Below are positions 1 through 6,672 of a stretch of DNA of 6,976 nucleotides, piece by piece. A program made the position numbers and the translations under genes. Source of the DNA: Bacteroidales bacterium (GTDB lineage: Bacteria > Bacteroidota > Bacteroidia > Bacteroidales > VadinHA17); NCBI GenBank assembly GCA_016936695.1, contig JAFGXK010000088.1, forward strand, positions 1 to 6,976, in the 5' to 3' direction. The notes beneath the pieces were generated by a model that saw only the letters and a program-made list of their open reading frames with translations, had not been told where the DNA came from and ran no database searches. Position 1 is the stretch's first letter. Every line of letters begins with the position of its first letter.

Positions 1-146
1 ACACCCCAGTGGATGAACATGCCGAATTTGGCATCCTGAAACCATTCTCGGGCTTTCAGGTTTTCAGGAGTTGGCTTATAGGCGTTTTGCCCTGCTGCAG
101 CGAGCGTGACAAAAGAAATTGAAATAAGGAGGAGTTTTTTGAGCAT
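1..146 (-). CDS. Secreted GH29 alpha-L-fucosidase-like enzyme, N-terminal fragment cut by the window edge
   Basis: GH29 enzymes are retaining glycosidases that remove terminal alpha-L-fucose from glycans. Only the first 48 codons are visible; the gene runs off the left edge, so the catalytic nucleophile and acid/base lie outside. The protein starts MLKKLLLISISF, a short basic N-terminus followed by a hydrophobic stretch, with a likely signal peptidase I site near residues 18-21 (AAGQ-N). Export to the periplasm or surface is inferred. Residues 35-48 (WFQDAKFGMFIHWG) are the hallmark N-terminal GH29 motif; the His in HWG (residue 46) corresponds to a fucose-contacting His in characterised family members. 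The ATG lies one base after the ppk2 stop codon (TAA-T-ATG), so translation is probably coupled to ppk2. The weak purine stretch AAAGAGAAA upstream is the only ribosome-binding-like signal. A second GH29 start lies at the opposite end of the window. True substrate specificity is unknown. Confidence 0.85.
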   Translation of the reverse strand, partial: MLKKLLLISISFVTLAAAGQNAYKPTPENLKAREWFQDAKFGMFIHWG

Positions 147-147
147 A

Positions 148-915
148 TTATTTCTCTTTTGATTTTGGTTTGAATTTTTCAGTAACAAGTTCGGGCCATT
201 TGAGATCGAGGGTCTCCAGAGCTTTCAGAACTGCTTCAGCTACCGCATAGGTTTTCTGCCAGTTCATGTCTGACGGTACCAGCTGCCATGGGATGGTATT
301 GCAGTTGTTAAGGATCTTTTCATATACCTCCATGTACTTGTCCCATTTTTCCCTGGTGTCCCAGTCACCGTCCTTATGCTTCCAGTGCTTTTCCTTGAGT
401 TCTATCCTCTCCATGAGCCTTTCTTTCTGGGCCTCCATGGAAACATTCATGAAGAACTTCAGGATAACAGTGCCGTTGTTCTCAAGCAGCTTTTCAAAGT
501 CGTTGATCACATTGTAGCGTTTCTCGATAACGTCCTCAGGAATGTATTTTTCAACCGAAGGAACGAGGATATCCTCATAATGCGACCTGATGAATATCTT
601 CATTTCTCCTTTCCGGGGAACCACATTGTGAACCCTCCAGAGGAAATCATGTGCATACTCCTCTTCTGTCGGTTTCTTGAAGCTGTGGATCTTTACTCCG
701 AGGGGATTGCAGTATTTCACCAGCCCTTTGGTCACCCCGTCTTTTCCTGAAGCATCAGTGCCCTGCAGAACTATCAGCAGGCTGAACTTGTTCTGGGCAT
801 ACATCTTATTCTGAAGTTCTCCGATCTTCTTCAGAATCTTCTTTGTTTTATCCTTTATCTTGTCCTTGTCCCACTCCTTGTTGAATGTCGGATAATCTTC
901 GATCTTGATTTTCAT
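148..915 (-). CDS. ppk2: Polyphosphate kinase 2 family (PPK2), single domain, class III-like
   Basis: PPK2 enzymes transfer phosphate between polyphosphate and nucleotides, usually making NDP or NTP from NMP or NDP, in the cytoplasm. The 255-residue product has no signal peptide and one P-loop kinase domain. Walker A is GTDASGKDG at residues 52-60. The Walker B/substrate segment is IFIRSHYEDILV at 107-118. The lid region around 163-182 is rich in Arg, Lys and Trp (KERLMERIELKEKHWK). The C-terminal signature PWQLVPSDMNWQKTYAVAE spans 209-227. GKDG in the P-loop, rather than the GKGG of class I enzymes, and the VPSD-W helix agree with class III members such as the Cytophaga hutchinsonii enzyme, which phosphorylate both NMP and NDP; the class call is from memory of family sequences. 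The residue before RSHYED is Ile109, where the family usually has Asn (FNRSHYE). The start is ATG without a Shine-Dalgarno. The gene lies 72 bp after the peptidase gene and one base before a fucosidase gene. Confidence 0.9.
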   Translation of the reverse strand: MKIKIEDYPTFNKEWDKDKIKDKTKKILKKIGELQNKMYAQNKFSLLIVLQGTDASGKDGVTKGLVKYCNPLGVKIHSFKKPTEEEYAHDFLWRVHNVVPRKGEMKIFIRSHYEDILVPSVEKYIPEDVIEKRYNVINDFEKLLENNGTVILKFFMNVSMEAQKERLMERIELKEKHWKHKDGDWDTREKWDKYMEVYEKILNNCNTIPWQLVPSDMNWQKTYAVAEAVLKALETLDLKWPELVTEKFKPKSKEK

Positions 916-987
916 ATTATTGGGTTTTTTGACTAATTTGTTTTATACAATCACAGTCCGGTTTGCTTTTACATACTTGGTTTCCTG

Positions 988-3027
988 TTATTCAAGTACC
1001 TCTTTCAGGGAAGCGAGAATAGGTTCTGTTGATATCTTTGAACCTACTGCGGCTATCATCCATTGCTGGGGGGTGAGCCTTCCCTGTGAGAACATCCTGT
1101 CGACTTCAGGGGCAAGCTTCTTGTCTTTCAGGTATTTCTCGATCTGGAACTGTACGATATGGCCGTATGAATAGTTTGGAAGGTAGAGCGGCACCTCGAT
1201 CATATGGGAATAAATTGCCAGCACGGGTGAATCCTTTACACCGAATACGGGGGAAAAGTACTTGTTCCACGTTTCTACTGCGAAGTCTATTGTCTTTTCC
1301 TTCAGTTGGGCAGGAGTTGCTTCAGGGTTGGCATACAGCCACTTCCATGTCAGCATCTCGGTCATTCCCACGCCCATGATTTCCATAAGCGACCAGGCGG
1401 CATCAAGAACCTCCATTTTTTCATTTTCCGGGTCATTCTGCTTGATTCCGAGCAGGTCCAGGTCGCGATGCTGGAACACAAAGGCAAGCGCTTCTGTCAC
1501 GGCAGTGTTTGGAACACCTGACATTGTATAATAGTCGACGTCATAAAGCGAAATAGTCTGTTCCACGTTGTGCCCGAACTCATGAACGGCGATGTTGTAA
1601 CCTTTGTAGTCCATTCCCTTTTCAGATACCCTTGTTCTCAGGTGGGAACTTGCTCCCTTCATTGCAGCGCCCCAGGCATGCCCTGAGCCTCTGGCAGGAT
1701 CAACAACAATCTTATCGGCAATGTACTTAGCGCGGTCAGGTGTCCACCCAAGATTTTTAAGCATCACCGGCATCTGTTCCCTGAATGCGGCCGGACTTGG
1801 ATAAAGTGCCGAGGTAAGCTCTGTGAGCCTGTCTTCGGGATAGCTGTTACGGGCTTTGAAGCCATCATACCAGATGTCATAAGGCCTTAGATCCCTTCCG
1901 AGCCTTTCGCTTATCATCTTTCCGAGTCTTGCAAGTTCAGGTGAGCTCAGGTATGAATCGAAAAGAGCCTCAATCTCTTCCTGTGAGATTTCCATTTCAG
2001 CCGAAAATTTCCTGAGAATCGCTGTGTTCATCTCAGGATTATACGGATCTACAGCTTTATGTGCTTTGAATATGTTCAGGACATGCTCATAGCGGGTGTC
2101 AGGTTCGGGATCAGCTGCTGACGGAGTTCCTCCCTTTGTAACCTTGTTTGCGAAAGGAGCCCATTCATATTCCGGGTTGTTTATTACAGTCTTTGGTATT
2201 TCCTGCCGGATAATACGCTCCATGACCTTATAGATCATTTCCTGTTTCTCGGCACCTTTTTCGCCTGCTGCATAGTTTGATTTGATTTCATCCCTGAGAT
2301 TCCAGTGCGACAGCAGCACCATATCGTCGGGGAAGATCTGCCGGTCGTCGTCGGTTCTGAGCTTTCCCATGCAGATGTTGTACTCGGCAATGTACATTTC
2401 GGCGTTTCCAGTGGCAACATTCATTGCCTGGCTGAGTTCGGCAGGCACTCTCGAGACGAACATGTCGCCCATCCTTGCCATAGCCCATTCCTCACGGCTC
2501 CATGAAGGCCCTAAAGTCTCTTTTTCTTCAAGGGAGTAATAAGGGAAATTGAGCGCGATGTAGAAGGCGATCTTGTTTGAATAGAAATCGTCCGACAGGT
2601 GTGAGCCGGGAGAGTATGTCCCGAACATTCTGTCTACATCATCAATCTCACCGGTAGCTTCATCGAGGTTCTTTCTCAGGTCGAGGGTTATCTCGTTGAA
2701 ATTGCCCGAGAGGGATTCAAAGAAGTTGCTCATTTTAATGAATACCTGCTTCCGTTGAGCAGGATCGGCTATGTAACTGGCTTTTACAAAATCCGAGAAT
2801 TCAGCGGCAGTTCCGTCTTCCTGCCTCCAAAGCGATGCAGCATGTCTGACTCCTTTTTCAAGCAGCCGTATATCGGCCCCGGGTTTTTCAGTCCGAATGC
2901 CCTCTGTAATTGAAGTTATTGTTGCATCGTCAATTGACAGCAGGGCAGTTCCGCCCTTTTCTTCTCCTTTTTTCTGGGATGAGCAGCCGGCGGCAATGAT
3001 AAGTAAAAGCATAATGTATTTCTTCAT
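988..3027 (-). CDS. Lipoprotein zinc metallopeptidase, HExxH gluzincin resembling family M3
   Basis: Probable zinc-dependent peptidase anchored by lipid in the cell envelope. The start is set at the ATG whose top base is 3027 (679 residues); the frame opens two codons earlier with TTG at 3033, which is less likely. The N-terminus MKKYIMLLLIIAAGCSSQ is a lipoprotein signal peptide with Cys15 as the predicted lipidated residue. The zinc site is HEFGH at 482-486 (ligands His482 and His486, catalytic Glu483). Glu512, in TEALAF 26 residues after the second His, is the likely third ligand. The spacing and the intervening Ser-Gly (SGVPNTAVTE) recall the M3 oligopeptidase layout (HEFGH...SGT...E), and the length is also M3-like. 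The first 450 residues show no motif I recognise. It lies 32 bp after the amino acid lyase and 72 bp before ppk2 on the same strand. A distinct M3-related family specific to Bacteroidota is possible; substrate unknown. Confidence 0.8.
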   Translation of the reverse strand: MKKYIMLLLIIAAGCSSQKKGEEKGGTALLSIDDATITSITEGIRTEKPGADIRLLEKGVRHAASLWRQEDGTAAEFSDFVKASYIADPAQRKQVFIKMSNFFESLSGNFNEITLDLRKNLDEATGEIDDVDRMFGTYSPGSHLSDDFYSNKIAFYIALNFPYYSLEEKETLGPSWSREEWAMARMGDMFVSRVPAELSQAMNVATGNAEMYIAEYNICMGKLRTDDDRQIFPDDMVLLSHWNLRDEIKSNYAAGEKGAEKQEMIYKVMERIIRQEIPKTVINNPEYEWAPFANKVTKGGTPSAADPEPDTRYEHVLNIFKAHKAVDPYNPEMNTAILRKFSAEMEISQEEIEALFDSYLSSPELARLGKMISERLGRDLRPYDIWYDGFKARNSYPEDRLTELTSALYPSPAAFREQMPVMLKNLGWTPDRAKYIADKIVVDPARGSGHAWGAAMKGASSHLRTRVSEKGMDYKGYNIAVHEFGHNVEQTISLYDVDYYTMSGVPNTAVTEALAFVFQHRDLDLLGIKQNDPENEKMEVLDAAWSLMEIMGVGMTEMLTWKWLYANPEATPAQLKEKTIDFAVETWNKYFSPVFGVKDSPVLAIYSHMIEVPLYLPNYSYGHIVQFQIEKYLKDKKLAPEVDRMFSQGRLTPQQWMIAAVGSKISTEPILASLKEVLE

Positions 3028-3044
3028 AATCAATATGGTTTATA

Positions 3045-3052
3045 CAAATATA
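3045..3052 (-). promoter_or_regulatory. Candidate -7 promoter element upstream of the peptidase gene
   Basis: On the minus strand this reads TATATTTG, an exact match to the Bacteroidota sigma-ABfr -7 consensus TAnnTTTG. It lies in the 32-bp gap between the lyase and the peptidase, 17 bases before the peptidase ATG. No TTG element sits at the usual distance upstream, so it may be a secondary promoter or chance in A/T-rich DNA. Confidence 0.3.
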
Positions 3053-3059
3053 GTTTGTT

Positions 3060-4592
3060 TTATTCAAGAGGCCCCGTAACCTTCTCAACTTCGTGAAGTA
3101 TCTCGCACGATTTCACCAGTTCCTTCATTCTGGTGTGATCGGGGTATAATGGTCTGTCAATATCCAGAAAATCCACATATTTTCTTATTACATCCTTTGC
3201 CTTCTGGACTCCGGCTCCGAAACTGTACTCCTCCTTCCGGAAATCCAGTGCCTGGGCTGCAGCCATGAATTCTATGCCAAGTATTCCGTATGCACAGTCG
3301 AGGATCTGGTTGTTCTTGATGGAAGTGTTCATACCCATCGATACAAAGTCTTCCTGATCGGCTGCAGCCGGGATTGACTGTATTGATGCAGGAACTGATA
3401 GTATCCGTTGTTCGACAATGAGAGTGTCGGCTGTGTACTGGCTGAGCATCATGCCAGAGAACATTCCGGCGCCCTTTGTGAGGAAGTCGGGAAGTCCAAC
3501 GCTCAGCGCCTGGTTGTTAAGCCTGTTCATTCTTCTTTCCGACATTACGCTTACCATGGTGATGCATGCTCCTGCCATATCCATCGGGACACAGACTGGT
3601 GAGCCCTGGAAATTTGCGCCTGATATCTGGATATTCCTGTCGGGAAAAAAGACCGGGTTATCGCCGACTCCGTTCATCTCTATTTCAACCTGCGATTTTG
3701 CATAGGCCAGCATGTCGTGGGCTGAACCAATAACCTGCGGGGTTGATCTCATCGAATAGGCATCCTGGACCTTCGATTTTACCCTTCCTTCCTTAAGGTC
3801 GCCTCCCGTGATGCACTTATTGATCGCATTGGCGCTCCTTACTGCCCCCTTGAAGCCCCTTGCCTCATGAAGCAGAGGCGTGTAAGGTTTCATGTTTGCC
3901 TTAAGGGCCTCGAGTGTCATTGAAGCTGCTATTTCAGCCTGCTTCAGCCAGTTGTTTGCATCGACAAGCCAGATGGCGCTCATCGCGGTCAGCATGTTCG
4001 AACCGTTGATGGCTGCAAGACCATCGCGTGCCTGAAGTCCGGGGACCTTTATTCCTGCTTCCTTCATGGCGTCGGCCCCATCCATCAGTTTTCCCTTGTA
4101 ATATGCCTGTCCTTCACCTAAAAGTAAAAGTGCAATCTGCGACATTGGGGCAAGATCGCCAGATGCACCGACTGACCCTTTCTGGCACGCAAAGGGAGTA
4201 ACACCCCTGTTAAGCATTTCCACAAGGGTTTCTGTTATTTCAAGCCTGTTGCCGGAATTTCCGTGAGCGTGTACGTTTATCCTGCCCAGCATGGCACCCC
4301 TTACAATTTCGATCGGGGCCGGATCACCAATGCCGGCTGCATGATTATAAACAAGATACTTCTGAAAATCCTTTATCTGGTCGTCATTCAGTACAATTTC
4401 AGAGAATTCACCTATCCCTGTGTTCACACCGTACATAATCTCATGTGCAGCAATCTTTTTCTCGAGCATTGCGCGGCACTCGTTTATCCGCTTAATGGCA
4501 TCGGGATGAAGTTCCACTTTCTGCCCGTGGCGGGCAACATTTACTACATCATTGACGGTGAGATTATTTCCTGTTATGATTAAATTTTGCAT
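3060..4592 (-). CDS. hutH: MIO-type aromatic amino acid lyase, most likely histidine ammonia-lyase
   Basis: This family eliminates ammonia from histidine, phenylalanine or tyrosine using the self-formed MIO group. In the 510-residue product the MIO triad is Ala143-Ser144-Gly145 within GSVGASGDLAP. Other family sites are visible: YGVNTG with catalytic Tyr54, NHAAG with His84, NGSN from Asn196, VQDAYSMR at 275-282 with Gln276 and Arg282, ANFQG with Phe328, and QEDFVSMG with Glu415. His84 and Glu415 match the histidine-lyase residues His83 and Glu414 of the Pseudomonas putida enzyme, favouring histidine as substrate. Several loops differ from canonical HutH (NH for SH, NGSN for NGTQ, FQG for FHG, EDF for EDH), so a different aromatic substrate is possible. 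The start at 4592 (MQNLIITGNNLT) fits the family N-terminus; an in-frame ATG at 4628 would add 12 residues unlike the family. No hutU, hutI, hutF or hutG is present. It heads the minus-strand gene set and has an A-rich leader. Confidence 0.85.
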   Translation of the reverse strand: MQNLIITGNNLTVNDVVNVARHGQKVELHPDAIKRINECRAMLEKKIAAHEIMYGVNTGIGEFSEIVLNDDQIKDFQKYLVYNHAAGIGDPAPIEIVRGAMLGRINVHAHGNSGNRLEITETLVEMLNRGVTPFACQKGSVGASGDLAPMSQIALLLLGEGQAYYKGKLMDGADAMKEAGIKVPGLQARDGLAAINGSNMLTAMSAIWLVDANNWLKQAEIAASMTLEALKANMKPYTPLLHEARGFKGAVRSANAINKCITGGDLKEGRVKSKVQDAYSMRSTPQVIGSAHDMLAYAKSQVEIEMNGVGDNPVFFPDRNIQISGANFQGSPVCVPMDMAGACITMVSVMSERRMNRLNNQALSVGLPDFLTKGAGMFSGMMLSQYTADTLIVEQRILSVPASIQSIPAAADQEDFVSMGMNTSIKNNQILDCAYGILGIEFMAAAQALDFRKEEYSFGAGVQKAKDVIRKYVDFLDIDRPLYPDHTRMKELVKSCEILHEVEKVTGPLE

Positions 4593-4629
4593 GTTAGTTG
4601 GTTTCTTATGGTTTATGTTTGAATACATT

Positions 4630-4645
4630 CCTGCCTGCAGACAGG
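4630..4645. repeat. 16-bp near-perfect palindrome CCTGCCTGCAGACAGG
   Basis: The two 8-bp halves are complementary except for one pair (C4634 opposite A4641), which becomes a G-U wobble in a minus-strand transcript. It lies 38 bp upstream of the lyase start, so it would fall in the lyase leader or promoter region. Its arms match those of the palindrome at 4852-4869 (CTGYCTG/CAGACAG). It could be a short dispersed intergenic repeat or a dimeric operator. Confidence 0.6.
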
Positions 4646-4743
4646 AAAAGGAATATCAATTTCGGTACAAAAGATTGCAGAATGAAAAAATATTACAGAT
4701 TGCCTGGATATTTCAGCAGAGGCCTGACCGGTTGATTTTAATC

Positions 4744-4769
4744 TTGTATTCAAGAACCCAGTTGTATTC
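4744..4769. repeat. Two direct copies of TTGTATTC, 18 bp apart
   Basis: TTGTATTC occurs at 4744-4751 and again at 4762-4769 within the divergent intergenic region. The first copy sits in the small inverted repeat CTTGTATTCAAG (4743-4754). Paired sites 18 bp apart could bind a regulator, but eight-base repeats can arise by chance in A/T-rich DNA. Confidence 0.3.
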
Positions 4770-4790
4770 CATGCTTTTGAATTAATATCT

Positions 4791-4798
4791 CAAAATTA
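4791..4798 (-). promoter_or_regulatory. Candidate -7 promoter element for the leftward gene set
   Basis: On the minus strand this reads TAATTTTG, an exact match to TAnnTTTG. It would give the lyase transcript a leader of roughly 190 nt that includes the palindrome at 4630-4645. A TTTG lies upstream, but only 10 bp away rather than the usual 19-21 bp, so support is partial. Confidence 0.3.
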
Positions 4799-4831
4799 TT
4801 AAAATTTGCAAAATTCCATCAGATTATTCTT

Positions 4832-4839
4832 TATTTTTA
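4832..4839 (+). promoter_or_regulatory. Weak candidate promoter for the rightward gene set
   Basis: TATTTTTA matches TAnnTTTG at all but the last base. TTTG at 4805-4808 could be the upstream element, with 23 bp between, slightly longer than usual. If used, the palindrome at 4852-4869 would lie in the leader of the DUF1080 transcript. No exact -7 match was found on the plus strand in this gap. Confidence 0.2.
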
Positions 4840-4851
4840 ATGGTCTGATAT

Positions 4852-4869
4852 CTGTCTGGCGGCAGACAG
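4852..4869. repeat. Inverted repeat CTGTCTG-GCGG-CAGACAG
   Basis: Perfect 7-bp arms at 4852-4858 and 4863-4869 enclose a 4-base loop. It lies 55 bp before the DUF1080 start and is not followed by a T-run in either direction, so it is not a typical intrinsic terminator. Its arms match the palindrome at 4630-4645, suggesting one repeat family or one regulator acting on both divergent gene sets. Confidence 0.65.
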
Positions 4870-4924
4870 GTAAGCCACACATTGTTGATAATCAAAAAGT
4901 CGGGATAAACCAATATTTAAAGCT

Positions 4925-5587
4925 ATGAAAAGAGTCACAGGTATTTTCATGTTAATCCTTCTGGTTGCAGGATATAGCTGCAGACCAAAGGAAAAAAGTT
5001 CCGTGAAAGCTGAGATTAGTTTCCCCAGGGATGAAGGCTGGTTGTTCGATGGGAAATCGCTGAACGGATGGGAGATCACCAATTTCGGACCTCAGGGACC
5101 GGTTAGTGTTTCGGATGGAAATATTGTACTCGGTATGGGAGATGGTTCAACCGGTATCACATGGAAGGAGGAGTTCCCGGTTGACAACTATGAGGTCAGT
5201 CTGGAGGCAATGAAGGTAGACGGGAACGATTTCTTCTGCGGCTTGACATTTCCAGTTGGTAAGGATCCATGCACCCTTATCGTCGGCGGCTGGGGAGGAA
5301 CGGTTGTGGGACTTAGCAGCATAAATGGAATGGATGCCTCCGAGAATGAGACTTCAACGCTTATGCAGTTTGAAAAGGACAGGTGGTACGGGATCCGCGT
5401 TAGAGTGGCAGGCGGAAAAATTCAGGCCTGGATAGATGAAGAACAGGTGGTTGACTTTACAATTGGCGATAACATGATATCCATCCGGCCTGAGGTTGAA
5501 TTGTCCAAACCCTTCGGCATAGCGTCGTGGCACACAACTGCAGCCTTAAGAAATATCAGGGTCGAACAGGGCGGGATTGAAAAATGA
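4925..5587 (+). CDS. DUF1080 / 3-keto-disaccharide hydrolase-like protein, exported
   Basis: DUF1080 (3-keto-disaccharide hydrolase domain) proteins have a concanavalin/LamG-like beta-sandwich; some members cleave 3-keto-glycosides. Most of the 220 residues form this domain. The entry motif WLFDGKSLNGWE is at 39-50. A core segment spans 74-142 and includes GITWKEEFPV, DFFCGLTFPVG, IVGGWGGTVVGLSS and DASENET. RWYGIRVRVAGGKIQAWID is at 153-171, and the closing strand FGIASWHTTAALRNIRVE is at 198-214. From memory, this core is very similar to a DUF1080 subfamily common in Planctomycetes and Verrucomicrobia. The N-terminus MKRVTGIFMLILLVAGYSC is a signal peptide; Cys19 could be lipidated, but the preceding AGYS is a poor lipobox, so soluble export is possible. 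No Shine-Dalgarno is present. It is first in the rightward set. The exact substrate and catalytic residues cannot be read from the sequence alone. Confidence 0.85.
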   Translation: MKRVTGIFMLILLVAGYSCRPKEKSSVKAEISFPRDEGWLFDGKSLNGWEITNFGPQGPVSVSDGNIVLGMGDGSTGITWKEEFPVDNYEVSLEAMKVDGNDFFCGLTFPVGKDPCTLIVGGWGGTVVGLSSINGMDASENETSTLMQFEKDRWYGIRVRVAGGKIQAWIDEEQVVDFTIGDNMISIRPEVELSKPFGIASWHTTAALRNIRVEQGGIEK

Positions 5588-5637
5588 TCCCGTTTAAATT
5601 CACATTATATACATACCGGATGTTAAATCAACAGACT

Positions 5638-6672
5638 ATGAGAAAGCATATTTTGATTCTTCTTCTGGCTGCCGCAGCGGTTTCGTGCAAGACAAACCAG
5701 TTGTATATTAATGTTCTTCAGCCTGCTCCTGTCACCATGTCGCCGGGGATAAAGAAAGTCGGAATCATAAACAGGAGCATCCCCACCGATGAGACTAAAA
5801 CGCTGGATGCGCTCGACAGGGTGCTTTCGCTCGAAAGTACCGATCTCGACAAGGACGGCGCCTGGGAATGCATCACAGGCGTTGCTTCGGAACTAAAGAA
5901 CAATGACAGGTTCTCGGAGGTTGTTCTGCTCGATGACATTGATTTCAGATCGTCGAGAATCGGCATCCTTCCTCCGATGCTTTCAAACAGGATTGCCGAC
6001 AGTATATGCAGGGTAAAAGGCATTGATGCCCTGTTTGCCCTGGAAAGGTTTGATACTGATACCCGGATATCAACTTCGTCGGCAGGATCCGTTGAAACAG
6101 CGGTCGGGAACCTGCCCTTTCTAGGATTTCAGGTTACGATGGAGACCATCATTAAATCGGGATGGAGGATATATTATCCTGCCGAAGGCAGGATTCTTGA
6201 TGAGTTCAGCTTTGCCGAATCTCTGGGCTTCACGGCGAAAGGTATCAGCATCTTAGCCGCTGCCGGCGCCCTCAAGGATAGGAAGAATGCTATCAGAGAG
6301 GTGAGCCGCAACGCAGGAATGGCCTATGCGGAAAGGATACTTCCATACCGGCTGAATGTGAACAGAGATTATTTTGTCAAGGGAACCAACAATTTTAAAA
6401 TAGCCAGAAGAAAAGCCCAGATGGGTAAATGGGATGAGGCCGGTACTCTATGGGATACGGAGACTGCTAATCCGAAGGCAAAAATAGCCGGGAGGGCATG
6501 GTACAACATGGCAATCCTTTCAGAGATAAACGGAGATATCGATAAAGCCATGGAGCTGGCCGCCAGGGCATGGGAAGATTACAAGACCAGAAAGGCCCTT
6601 GATTACACCAGGATACTTGAGAGAAGAAAGGATGACAAAAGACTCCTCGAGATACAGGAGATCAAGGAGTAA
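5638..6672 (+). CDS. DUF6340-like lipoprotein with C-terminal TPR-like helices
   Basis: Function unknown. The chosen start gives 344 residues beginning MRKHILILLLAAAAVSCK, a clear lipoprotein signal with predicted lipidated Cys17, so the protein should sit in the cell envelope. The frame is open further upstream to an ATG at 5584 that overlaps the DUF1080 stop (ATGA), but that would put 18 extra residues before the signal peptide. After the Cys comes an alpha/beta region with INVLQPAPVTMSPGIKKVGI and the NRSIP motif near residues 45-50, which I recall from DUF6340 proteins of Bacteroidota (opening tied to 'X-L-x-PA-x-V' and 'NRS'). The C-terminal part holds two TPR-like helix pairs: about 252-279 (KAQMGKWDEAGTLW) and 284-317 (AWYNMAILSEINGDIDKAME). 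TPR units usually bind other proteins. It lies 50 bp after the DUF1080 gene and 61 bp before a GH29 gene on the same strand. The family name is a moderate-confidence call. Confidence 0.72.
   Translation: MRKHILILLLAAAAVSCKTNQLYINVLQPAPVTMSPGIKKVGIINRSIPTDETKTLDALDRVLSLESTDLDKDGAWECITGVASELKNNDRFSEVVLLDDIDFRSSRIGILPPMLSNRIADSICRVKGIDALFALERFDTDTRISTSSAGSVETAVGNLPFLGFQVTMETIIKSGWRIYYPAEGRILDEFSFAESLGFTAKGISILAAAGALKDRKNAIREVSRNAGMAYAERILPYRLNVNRDYFVKGTNNFKIARRKAQMGKWDEAGTLWDTETANPKAKIAGRAWYNMAILSEINGDIDKAMELAARAWEDYKTRKALDYTRILERRKDDKRLLEIQEIKE

Larger units (their letters stand above)
4593..4924. other. Divergent intergenic region between the two gene sets
   Basis: A 332-bp A/T-rich gap separates the lyase (leftward) from the DUF1080 gene (rightward), so it must hold the promoters of both sets unless they are driven from elsewhere. 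Visible contents are a palindrome near the lyase start (4630-4645), a second related palindrome near the DUF1080 start (4852-4869), two direct copies of TTGTATTC (4744-4751 and 4762-4769), one exact leftward -7 motif (4791-4798) and a weak rightward one (4832-4839). No open frame with coding character, tRNA or recognised riboswitch was seen. The open stretches here lack a plausible start context and family similarity. Confidence 0.7.

Noticed and set aside
376..750. Plus-strand open frame antisense to ppk2
   Set aside because: The opposite strand encodes a clear PPK2 domain across the whole stretch. The plus-strand frame has no recognisable motif, signal peptide or leader.
4593..4628. Upstream in-frame ATG at 4628 as the lyase start
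   Set aside because: The extra 12 residues (MYSNINHKKPTN) do not resemble the family N-terminus, and this stretch looks like an A-rich leader. MQNLIITGNNLT at 4592 fits the family start and its usual length of about 510 residues.
5584..5637. ATGA overlap as the start of the DUF6340-like gene
   Set aside because: It would place 18 residues before a complete lipoprotein signal peptide. The ATG at 5638 starts directly with MRKHILILLL, so the overlap is probably chance.
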